DNA from: Sulfitobacter sediminilitoris
Lineage (GTDB): Bacteria > Pseudomonadota > Alphaproteobacteria > Rhodobacterales > Rhodobacteraceae
Assembly: GCF_010667575.1 (NCBI RefSeq)
Contig: NZ_JAABNT010000001.1
Coordinates: forward strand, 186,001-250,000
DNA length: 64,000 bases
Reading direction: 5' to 3'
Positions within the stretch are counted from its first letter, which is position 1; each line of letters opens with the position of its first letter. The notes beneath the pieces are model-generated. The model made no database searches. It saw only the letters and a program-made list of their open reading frames with translations, and was not told where the DNA came from. Positions 57,320 to 64,000 of this stretch are shown here, piece after piece. Position numbers and translations under genes: made by a program.

Positions 57320-58614
57320 TACTCTGCCGCCACTGCGCTGACGCGGCCGGTGCGCTTGTGCTTGATCCGGTCCTCGATTTCATCCCGGAAATGCCGGATC
57401 AGACCCTGAATGGGCCATGCAGCAGCATCACCCAGCGCACAGATGGTGTGGCCCTCGACCTGCTTGGTCACGTCCAGCAGCATGTCGATCTCTTCGGGCT
57501 CCGCATCCCCCGTCACCAGACGGTCCATCACGCGCATCATCCAGCCGGTGCCCTCGCGGCAGGGCGTGCACTGACCACAGGACTCATGCTTGTAGAACTT
57601 TGACAGACGCCAGATCGCCTTGATCACATCTGTCGAGTTGTCCATCACGATCACCGCCGCGGTGCCAAGGCCTGACCGCTGTTCGCGCAGATAATCGAAG
57701 TCCATGATCGCATCGCGCATGTCCTTGCCGGGGATCATCGGCACCGAAGATCCGCCGGGGATCACAGCCTTGAGGTTACCCCAGCCGCCCCGGATGCCGC
57801 CGCAATGGGTCTCGATCAGCTCTTCGAAGGTGATCGACATGGCTTCTTCCACGACGCATGGGTTGTTCACGTGGCCGGAAACGGCGAACAGCTTTGTCCC
57901 GGCGTTGTTGGCACGGCCGAAACCTGCGAACCATTCTGGCCCGCGCCGCAGGATCGTGGGCACAACGGCAATGGATTCAACATTGTTCACTGTGGTCGGG
58001 CAGCCATAAAGGCCCGCGCCCGCCGGGAACGGTGGCTTCATGCGGGGCATACCCTTCTTGCCTTCAAGGCTTTCCAGCAGCGCCGTTTCCTCACCGCAGA
58101 TATAGGCACCGGCACCATGGTGCAGATACAGATCGAAATCCCAGCCCGACTTGGCAGCATTCTTGCCCAGCAGACCAGCCTCGTAAGCCTCATCAATCGC
58201 GTTCTGGAGCGCTTCTTTCTCGCGGATATACTCGCCCCGAATGTAGATATAGCAGGCATGCGCGTTCATCGCGAAAGACGCGATCAGGCACCCTTCGATC
58301 AGCGTGTGCGGATCATGGCGCATGATCTCGCGGTCCTTGCAGGTGCCGGGTTCGGATTCGTCCGCGTTGATCACCAGATAGGCAGGCCGCCCGTCGCTTT
58401 CCTTCGGCATGAAGGACCACTTCAGACCAGTTGGAAAACCCGCGCCACCCCGGCCCCGCAACCCGGACGCCTTCATCTGGTCGATGATCCAGTCGCGCCC
58501 CTTCTTTAGGATACCCGCCGTACCATCCCAATGGCCGCGTGCCTGCGCGCCTTTTAGCGTGCGGTCATGCATACCGTAGATATTGGTGAAAATGCGGTCC
58601 TGATCTGCAAGCAT
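57319..58614 (-). CDS. nuoF: NADH-quinone oxidoreductase subunit F
   Basis: The NADH- and FMN-binding subunit, 431 residues. The Gly-rich [16 protein letters not shown] lies at about residues 51-66 and the N3 4Fe-4S ligands in [13 protein letters not shown] (about 346-353) plus a later Cys in HTICALGDA. It is preceded by the DUF5337 gene across a 66-base gap. Confidence 0.97.
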   Translation of the reverse strand: MLADQDRIFTNIYGMHDRTLKGAQARGHWDGTAGILKKGRDWIIDQMKASGLRGRGGAGFPTGLKWSFMPKESDGRPAYLVINADESEPGTCKDREIMRHDPHTLIEGCLIASFAMNAHACYIYIRGEYIREKEALQNAIDEAYEAGLLGKNAAKSGWDFDLYLHHGAGAYICGEETALLESLEGKKGMPRMKPPFPAGAGLYGCPTTVNNVESIAVVPTILRRGPEWFAGFGRANNAGTKLFAVSGHVNNPCVVEEAMSITFEELIETHCGGIRGGWGNLKAVIPGGSSVPMIPGKDMRDAIMDFDYLREQRSGLGTAAVIVMDNSTDVIKAIWRLSKFYKHESCGQCTPCREGTGWMMRVMDRLVTGDAEPEEIDMLLDVTKQVEGHTICALGDAAAWPIQGLIRHFRDEIEDRIKHKRTGRVSAVAAE

Positions 58615-58680
58615 GTGCTCTCTACTCTTCTCTGTGCTCCTGACCGGAGCCTAATCGCGTTCTTCAGCCCAAGGGACTGA

Positions 58681-58908
58681 TCAGTCTTTTTTATCGGCCT
58701 GCCGTGCCTGCCACATCTGAAAGATCACCACCATGGCCCAAAACAGCGCAGCAAGTGCTGCGAAATCGAACAACAGCGCATAGCGCCCCGGCAAGCCAAG
58801 CTGCGGCCCCGCAAGATTGGCGATCAACCACAAAACCATGGTCAAAGCGATGACCAGACCAACAGTCTGGCCTTTCTTCGCCAATGCCTTGTCGCGTTGC
58901 TCACTCAT
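58681..58908 (-). CDS. DUF5337 family small membrane protein
   Basis: A 75-residue protein with two membrane spans (about residues 15-33 and 42-64), a basic N-terminus and a charged end QARQADKKD. It matches the DUF5337 family, which is known from Rhodobacteraceae. It lies between the HhH membrane protein and nuoF, and its position suggests a small accessory subunit or assembly factor; that is unproven. Confidence 0.78.
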   Translation of the reverse strand: MSEQRDKALAKKGQTVGLVIALTMVLWLIANLAGPQLGLPGRYALLFDFAALAALFWAMVVIFQMWQARQADKKD

Positions 58909-58926
58909 CCGCGGAACCGGCCAGCC

Positions 58927-59796
58927 TTACTTCTTCTTGCGCTTTGAGAACTCTGTCTCGCCGCCCTTGGCCAGGATTTTCGCCTGGCTCATCCAATCGT
59001 CACGCTCAATGCGGCCCTTGAACCGCAGTCGGGAATCAACCCACTCGATCTCTTTCTTGCGCCATGCTGCGACCTGTTCAAACCGGTAGACGCCCATCTC
59101 ATTAAGGGTCTGCTCCAGCTTGGGACCCACGCCACTGATCAGCTTAAGGTCATCGGCACCTTCGGCCGGAGGCCCATCGTAAAGCTCAGGTTTGCCATCG
59201 GCCGCAACCGGCGCGCGTTTGCTCTTGGCACCGCTGTCTTTTGGTGCCTTGGCTGCCTGCTGTGCCGCCACGGACGGGGCCACTGCCGGTGCTGCGGTCT
59301 CTCCTGCGGGGATTGCCTTGGATTTCTCTACAGTTTTTCCCTTGCCACCTTCGTACTTCCATTCGCCTTTGCGCGATGCAAGTTCGGCCTGCCCCGCAAG
59401 CGGTTTGGAAGGCTTGACGCCACCTGACATGACAGGCGCAGCAGTGGCCGAAGCCGAGGTTGATGTCGCTGCGGGTGCAGCAGCGGCAGGTCCGTCTGTC
59501 GCGCCGGATGGGGCTGTGCCCCCTTCTCGGCGTGCCTTGTCCTCAGCCGCCTCACGCGCGTATCGCTGTGCGGGTTTTGCATCCGATGCCAGATCAGCCG
59601 CAGCCGTCTGACCGCGACACATGAACAGGCTCAACACAACGCCCAGGGCAAACCCTATCACTGCGCCAGTAAAGAACGCCTGAGTGCCGTCAAAACCGGC
59701 CAGCATGTAGAGCATGACCATGGAAACGACACCCACCACGGCGGCAACGCCCCAGCAGATAATCGTACATTCAAAGCTGCTTTGCTTCTCTGACAT
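58927..59796 (-). CDS. Membrane protein with NuoE-like C-terminal helix-hairpin-helix
   Basis: A 289-residue protein. Two membrane spans lie at about residues 12-55, then a long Ala/Pro/Lys-rich low-complexity region (about 65-200), then a compact C-terminal module from about residue 215: DDLKLISGVGPKLE, then GVYRFEQVAAW and FKGRIERDDW. The same module ends the neighbouring NuoE, so a domain was shared or duplicated. HhH modules of this kind occur fused to ribosomal protein L21 in Alphaproteobacteria. The ATG at 59796 is preferred to the TTG at 59805, which lies too close to GAGGGA. Confidence 0.75.
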   Translation of the reverse strand: MSEKQSSFECTIICWGVAAVVGVVSMVMLYMLAGFDGTQAFFTGAVIGFALGVVLSLFMCRGQTAAADLASDAKPAQRYAREAAEDKARREGGTAPSGATDGPAAAAPAATSTSASATAAPVMSGGVKPSKPLAGQAELASRKGEWKYEGGKGKTVEKSKAIPAGETAAPAVAPSVAAQQAAKAPKDSGAKSKRAPVAADGKPELYDGPPAEGADDLKLISGVGPKLEQTLNEMGVYRFEQVAAWRKKEIEWVDSRLRFKGRIERDDWMSQAKILAKGGETEFSKRKKK

Positions 59797-59829
59797 AAAT
59801 TTCAAATCCCTCTTGGTGCAGGCGACCCG

Positions 59830-61110
59830 TTAGGAACCGCCATCGTAGCGCCCGTCTGTGCGGGCCTTCGCGGAAAAGGCTGTCTCTTCGCCGACCGCCA
59901 GTTTCTTTGCCTGCTCCACCCAATCATCGCGGCTTACACGCCCCTTGAACCCCTGAAGGTTCTGGTCCGCCCAGATAATTTCCTCATCGCCCCATTTGGC
60001 GATTTGGTCAAAATGAAACACACCCATGCTGTTTAGCATGTTTTCCAGCTTTGGACCTACACCCTTGATCAACTTGAGATCGTCAGCCCCGGATTTGCGC
60101 GGCGCTTTCATCATACGCGGTTTCTTGCCCGCGCTTTCAGTGGCCTTGCCAGACTGCGCCTTGACGCTTTTATCAGCTTTCTCCGGTGCGACAGATCCTG
60201 TTTTCGGCTTTGCTTTCGCCATGGCTTTTGGGGCCTCACCCGGCGCCTCGCTACGTCCGTCAGAGCTTGCTCCGACGTTTCGCGGCGCGGCCTTTTCTCC
60301 GGCCACGCGTCCGCCCTGTTTGCCGTCTGGGCCCTCAGGCGGCATCAGCGGGTCACGCTTGACAGCCTTGCCCTTTGCGGGAGCGGCATCTGTATTCGCG
60401 CCCTTGCCCTGCCATGGTGTCACAAGGGGCACTTCGGTACCGTCGATCCGCTTGACCGTATCACCGATATCAACGGCCAGTTGCGCACTCGCATTGTATT
60501 GGGTCTTGCCGCTATCCTGATCCTTAAGGCTGGTAAGACCGCCCAAAGGTTCGGACGCATAACGCCCGTTTTGAGGTCCCGGTACCGGCACTTTGCCCGC
60601 CGCCAGATCATCAAGGAGTTGGGTCAGCTTATCGGCGGTCAGATCTTCGTAGTAGTCCTTGCCGATCTGCGCCATTGGCGCATTCGCGCAGGCACCCAGG
60701 CATTCGACCTCTTCCCACGAAAACTTGCCGTCAGCGGACAGTTCATGCGGGTTCGCGGCAATCTTTTCCTTGCAAACACTCACCAGATCCTCGGCACCGC
60801 AGATCATGCAGGTCGTGGTGCCACAAATCTGGATATGTGCAACGCTACCAACAGGTTGCAACTGGAACATGAAGTAGAACGTTGCCACCTCGAGGCCACG
60901 AATATAGGCCAATCCCAACATTTCAGACACATGCTCAATGGCGGGACGGGTCAACCACCCCTCCTGCTCTTGCGCGCGCCACAACAGCGGAATGATCGCG
61001 CTGGCCTGACGGCCCTCTGGGTACTTGGTGATCTGCGCTTCGGCCCACTTCTGGTTGTCAGATGTGAAGGCAAAACTATCGGGTTGTTCGTGGTGCAGTC
61101 GGCGGAGCAT
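59830..61110 (-). CDS. nuoE: NADH-quinone oxidoreductase subunit E with long C-terminal extension
   Basis: The 24-kDa-type subunit with the 2Fe-2S cluster N1a. Ligands are Cys 96, 101, 137 and 141 in the thioredoxin-like domain (about residues 15-175). Canonical NuoE proteins have about 170-240 residues; this one has 426. After a Lys/Pro/Ala-rich linker (about 230-340) it ends in a helix-hairpin-helix module at 343-412 ([14 protein letters not shown]). The tail may tether another protein to the peripheral arm. The 74-base gap to nuoD shows no further ORF. Confidence 0.93.
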   Translation of the reverse strand: MLRRLHHEQPDSFAFTSDNQKWAEAQITKYPEGRQASAIIPLLWRAQEQEGWLTRPAIEHVSEMLGLAYIRGLEVATFYFMFQLQPVGSVAHIQICGTTTCMICGAEDLVSVCKEKIAANPHELSADGKFSWEEVECLGACANAPMAQIGKDYYEDLTADKLTQLLDDLAAGKVPVPGPQNGRYASEPLGGLTSLKDQDSGKTQYNASAQLAVDIGDTVKRIDGTEVPLVTPWQGKGANTDAAPAKGKAVKRDPLMPPEGPDGKQGGRVAGEKAAPRNVGASSDGRSEAPGEAPKAMAKAKPKTGSVAPEKADKSVKAQSGKATESAGKKPRMMKAPRKSGADDLKLIKGVGPKLENMLNSMGVFHFDQIAKWGDEEIIWADQNLQGFKGRVSRDDWVEQAKKLAVGEETAFSAKARTDGRYDGGS

Positions 61111-61184
61111 CGTCTCTGGCCTTCGTCTCTAGTTATGGGCACAGCGCCCGGTATTACAATTCAGTTGCCGGAGAGGACCGCCGA

Positions 61185-62429
61185 TCAGCGGTCGATCTCT
61201 CCGAACACCACATCCATTGTCCCGATAATCGCAGCAACATCAGCCAGCTGGTGACCTTTGCTGATGTGATCCATCGCTTGCAGGTGCAGGAAGCCCGGCG
61301 CGCGCAGCTTGGCGCGGTAAGGCTTGTTCGTGCCATCGGCCACAAGATACACGCCGAACTCGCCCTTTGGTGCTTCAACCGGGCAATAGACTTCACCCGC
61401 CGGCACGTGGAACCCTTCGGTATAAAGCTTGAAGTGGTGAATCAGGCTTTCCATGTTCTGCTTCATGTCGGTCCGCGTCGGCGGCGTGATCTTGCCCCGC
61501 GCAAGGATATCGCCCTTCCCTTCGGGCGCGCGCAGCTTGGCGATCGCCTGATGGATGATGTGGACGGACTGGCGCATTTCTTCCATGCGGCACAGATAGC
61601 GGTCAAAGCAGTCGCCGTTCTTGCCGACGGGCACCTTGAATTCGAACTCGTCATAGCATTCGTAGGGTTGCGCACGGCGCAAATCCCAAGCCATGCCAGA
61701 GCCGCGCACCATAACGCCTGAGAAGCCGTAGTTGAGGATGTCTTCTTCGGTCACGACACCGATGTCGACGTTGCGCTGCTTGAAAATCCGATTTTCAGTC
61801 AGCAGCCCGTCGATATCGTCCAACAAGGCCGGAAATTCGTTCGCCCAAGTCTCGATGTCGTCGATCAGATCTTCGGGGAGGTCCTGGTGCACACCGCCCG
61901 GCCGGAAATAGGCCGCGTGAAGCCGCGCGCCGCAGGCACGCTCGTAAAACACCATCAGTTTCTCGCGCTCTTCAAAGCCCCACAGCGGAGGCGTCAGCGC
62001 ACCAACGTCCAGCGCCTGCGTGGTCACGTTCAGCAGGTGGTTCAGCACCCGGCCAATCTCGCAATACAGCACGCGGATCAGGGACGCGCGGCGAGGTACT
62101 TCGGTCCCGGTCAGCTTTTCAATCGCCAGACACCACGCGTGTTCCTGGTTCATAGGCGCCACGTAGTCCAACCGGTCGAAATACGGCAGGTTTTGCAGGT
62201 AAGTGCGGCTTTCCATCAGCTTTTCGGTGCCACGGTGCAGCAAGCCGATGTGCGGATCGCACCGCTCGACAATCTCGCCGTCAAGCTCAAGCACCAAGCG
62301 CAAAACACCATGAGCCGCAGGGTGTTGCGGGCCAAAGTTGATGTTGAAATTCCGGATGCGCTGTTCACCCGTCACGGCGTCGGTCGAGCCGTCGTCGTAG
62401 GTGTTGACGCGAATATCGCCGTCCATCAT
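61185..62429 (-). CDS. nuoD: NADH-quinone oxidoreductase subunit D
   Basis: The 49-kDa quinone-site subunit, related to hydrogenase large subunits but without nickel ligands, 414 residues. [15 protein letters not shown], then [13 protein letters not shown] and [10 protein letters not shown] are hallmark segments. Two neighbouring ATG codons (62429, 62426) are possible; the first overlaps the TGA of the 39-residue ORF. Confidence 0.97.
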   Translation of the reverse strand: MMDGDIRVNTYDDGSTDAVTGEQRIRNFNINFGPQHPAAHGVLRLVLELDGEIVERCDPHIGLLHRGTEKLMESRTYLQNLPYFDRLDYVAPMNQEHAWCLAIEKLTGTEVPRRASLIRVLYCEIGRVLNHLLNVTTQALDVGALTPPLWGFEEREKLMVFYERACGARLHAAYFRPGGVHQDLPEDLIDDIETWANEFPALLDDIDGLLTENRIFKQRNVDIGVVTEEDILNYGFSGVMVRGSGMAWDLRRAQPYECYDEFEFKVPVGKNGDCFDRYLCRMEEMRQSVHIIHQAIAKLRAPEGKGDILARGKITPPTRTDMKQNMESLIHHFKLYTEGFHVPAGEVYCPVEAPKGEFGVYLVADGTNKPYRAKLRAPGFLHLQAMDHISKGHQLADVAAIIGTMDVVFGEIDR

Positions 62430-62545
62430 TTACGCCCCTTCATCAAGCGGTCGTTGGGCGTGTCTTCATCCGCGCGTACGCGGATCGGCATTTCGTCGCC
62501 TGCGCCAAACAGCTTGGCCATCAACTCTTCCAGAAAGGCAATCAT
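62426..62545 (-). CDS. Tiny 39-aa ORF between nuoC and nuoD
   Basis: A 39-codon frame, ATG at 62545 to TGA at 62426-62428. It starts [16 protein letters not shown] and ends RLMKGRK, with an amphipathic N-terminal helix and a charged tail (EDTPNDR). It overlaps the preceding 57-residue ORF by four bases and nuoD by a few, an arrangement seen in true coupled genes. No known family is recognised. The chain of overlaps is the main support for coding. Confidence 0.6.
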   Translation of the reverse strand: MIAFLEELMAKLFGAGDEMPIRVRADEDTPNDRLMKGRK

Positions 62546-62715
62546 AGCTTCTCCAACTCTTGCAGCTTCAGGCCCATCCACCACAGCAAGGCAATAGTGC
62601 CAAACGGGACGAGACAGACCGCAGCCCAGTATTTGTTTATGCCGAAGTGCGGCAGCAGCTTGACCATCGGAATGGCCGTCAGGGCCGACAGGATCAACCA
62701 CCAGATGCCGCCCAT
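62542..62715 (-). CDS. Small 57-aa membrane protein after nuoC
   Basis: A 57-codon frame starting at the ATG at 62715, which overlaps the nuoC stop as TAATG, and ending TGA at 62542-62544. It reads [15 protein letters not shown] at the start and has a second hydrophobic segment (AAVCLVPFGTIALLWWMG), so two membrane spans. It is shorter than many annotation cut-offs. The position inside the nuo operon and overlaps at both ends argue that it is real. R. capsulatus carries unnamed frames in its nuo operon as well. Confidence 0.68.
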   Translation of the reverse strand: MGGIWWLILSALTAIPMVKLLPHFGINKYWAAVCLVPFGTIALLWWMGLKLQELEKL

Positions 62716-63323
62716 TACTTTGCTCCTTCGGCTTTATCGTCTCCCGGGAGGATGTATTCAGCCCCTTCCCAAGGCGACATGAAATCAAACTGCCGGTATT
62801 CCTGAACCAGCTTGACCGGCTCATAGACAACGCGCTTTTGCGCCTCGTCATAGCGGACCTCCGTGTAGCCGGTGGTCGGGAAATCCTTGCGCAGCGGATA
62901 GCCGCGAAACCCGTAGTCGGTAAGGATCCGGCGAAGGTCCGGGTGACCTGAGAACAGGATACCGAACATGTCAAAAATCTCACGCTCGAACCAATTGGCG
63001 CTGGGGTGCACTTCGGTCAGCGATGGCACCATGTCCTTTTCCCGAACCGCAACGCGCAGGCGGATGCGGTGGTTTTGGTACATGCTGAGCAGATGATAGA
63101 CGACATCGAAGCGCTTTGCCCGGCCAGTATAATCAACCGCCGTGATGTCCACCAATGTCGAGAACCGGCAAGTCGCATCTCCCTTCAGGAAGTCCACCAG
63201 CCCGGCAATATTGCCAAGCGTCACATCCATATTCAGCTCACCATGGGTTACATCCCAGGCCAGCACGCAATCGGGCCGCTTGGCCTCGATATAGCTTCCA
63301 AGCTCTTGCAGCGCGTCAGTCAT
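62715..63323 (-). CDS. nuoC: NADH-quinone oxidoreductase subunit C
   Basis: The 30-kDa peripheral-arm subunit, 202 residues. [22 protein letters not shown] and [17 protein letters not shown] are the signature segments. It is separate from NuoD rather than fused as in E. coli. It starts four bases inside the nuoB end. Confidence 0.97.
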   Translation of the reverse strand: MTDALQELGSYIEAKRPDCVLAWDVTHGELNMDVTLGNIAGLVDFLKGDATCRFSTLVDITAVDYTGRAKRFDVVYHLLSMYQNHRIRLRVAVREKDMVPSLTEVHPSANWFEREIFDMFGILFSGHPDLRRILTDYGFRGYPLRKDFPTTGYTEVRYDEAQKRVVYEPVKLVQEYRQFDFMSPWEGAEYILPGDDKAEGAK

Positions 63324-63856
63324 CGTACAATCGTCCCTGTCCGGCGCATTTTTTTCTGCAGCTGAAGGATGCCATAAAGCAGCGCCTCCGCTGTTGGTGG
63401 GCAGCCCGGCACGTAGATGTCCACGGGTACGATCCGGTCACAGCCGCGCACCACGGAATAGCTGTAGTGGTAATAGCCACCGCCGTTGGCGCAAGAACCC
63501 ATCGAGATCACATAGCGCGGCTCTGGCATCTGGTCGTAGACCTTGCGCAGCGCCGGGGCCATTTTGTTGGTCAGTGTACCCGCGACAATCATCAGGTCCG
63601 ACTGGCGCGGGGAGGCACGTGGTGCTGTCCCGAACCGCTCAAGGTCATAACGCGGCATGGAGGTATGCATCATCTCAACCGCGCAGCACGCCAGACCAAA
63701 GGTCATCCAGTGCAGCGAGCCGGTGCGCGCCCAGTTGATCACATCCGCCGAGGAGGTGACCAGAAATCCCTTGTCCTGCAAGGCCGCGTTCAGGTCTTGC
63801 GTGGCGACCTCCCGGTCGGGTCCGGCCTTGTAGGCGCCTGCGTCGGTTACTGCCAT
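63320..63856 (-). CDS. nuoB: NADH-quinone oxidoreductase subunit B
   Basis: The PSST subunit that holds cluster N2, 178 residues. Cys57-Cys58 in [10 protein letters not shown], Cys122 in MGSCANGGG and Cys152 in YVPGCPP are the four ligands. The ATG at 63856, beginning [10 protein letters not shown], is chosen because AAGGGG lies upstream; a longer start at 63877 would add seven residues and overlap nuoA more. It overlaps nuoA by ten bases. Confidence 0.95.
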   Translation of the reverse strand: MAVTDAGAYKAGPDREVATQDLNAALQDKGFLVTSSADVINWARTGSLHWMTFGLACCAVEMMHTSMPRYDLERFGTAPRASPRQSDLMIVAGTLTNKMAPALRKVYDQMPEPRYVISMGSCANGGGYYHYSYSVVRGCDRIVPVDIYVPGCPPTAEALLYGILQLQKKMRRTGTIVR

Positions 63857-64000
63857 TCCAGCGCCCCTTTCTTCCATTCATAGGCGAAACCAGCGGTCAG
63901 CACGCCAAGGAACACCATCATTGACCAGAAACCCACCATTGAGATGTCCTTGAAGGCCACGGCCCAAGGGAACAGGAAGGCGATTTCCAGATCGAAAATG
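63847..64000 (-). CDS. nuoA: NuoA C-terminal part (partial)
   Basis: The last 50 residues of the three-span subunit A, ending [10 protein letters not shown] and TAA at 63847-63849. [14 protein letters not shown] is the conserved acidic second helix start, and [20 protein letters not shown] is the third span. The 5' part and the operon promoter lie beyond the right edge. Confidence 0.9.
   Translation of the reverse strand, partial: IFDLEIAFLFPWAVAFKDISMVGFWSMMVFLGVLTAGFAYEWKKGALEWQ

Noticed and set aside
1-64000. tRNA, rRNA, insertion sequences, prophage or CRISPR arrays
   Set aside because: I looked in the intergenic gaps and saw no T-loop-type sequences, terminal inverted repeats with transposases, or regularly spaced repeats.

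Overview
The window is a stretch of GC-rich chromosome from an alphaproteobacterium, almost certainly a marine Rhodobacteraceae (Roseobacter-group) species; no genus is assigned. The evidence is a complex I operon with extra genes between the nuo genes, as in Rhodobacter capsulatus; the small Rhodobacteraceae families DUF5333 and DUF5337; the surE-pcm-nlpD and tatABC blocks; a full CtrA box; and the run nuoN-birA-coaX-rnj. I saw no tRNA, rRNA, insertion sequence, prophage or CRISPR array.

Left part (1-9.7 kb): the 3' end of purL is followed by a 160-nt long-hairpin RNA candidate with 6S-RNA-like architecture. Next is a minus-strand pair, a MoxR ATPase and a VWA/CoxE protein. A consensus-like sigma-70 promoter then leads into a tightly coupled plus-strand set: glycosyltransferase, sulfotransferase, a large fusion protein with a second glycosyltransferase domain, an FkbM methyltransferase and a third glycosyltransferase. 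It probably decorates a surface or secreted polymer. A 314-residue protein of unknown function follows.

Central housekeeping part (9.7-29 kb): pyrC-pyrE, dnaB (with a perfect DnaA box upstream), an exported alpha/beta hydrolase, a membrane fatty acid hydroxylase, alr, a PqiA-like membrane protein, radA-cvpA, an orphan PAS histidine kinase behind a CtrA box, purF, several small genes, surE-pcm-nlpD, and on the minus strand tatA-tatB-tatC-DUF815.

Accessory part (29-43.9 kb): a WYL-type regulator with a perfect inverted repeat just upstream; a four-gene minus-strand unit that joins a sodium:solute symporter, a lone FbpC-type ABC ATPase and two Lin0512 proteins; an SDR lacking the usual catalytic pair; a Hint-domain protein; a DinB-like protein; prfC overlapping another glycosyltransferase; an RNA helicase; and the rnj-coaX-birA set.

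Right part (43.9-64 kb): one long minus-strand complex I operon, read from the right edge as nuoA-B-C, two overlapping tiny ORFs, D, E (with a long C-terminal extension), a membrane protein sharing that extension's terminal helix-hairpin-helix module, DUF5337, F, six accessory genes, G, a lipoprotein, H, I, a carboxymuconolactone-decarboxylase-family protein, J, K, L, M, N. The operon feeds NADH electrons into ubiquinone and pumps protons. birA, coaX and rnj follow on the same strand and may be co-transcribed.
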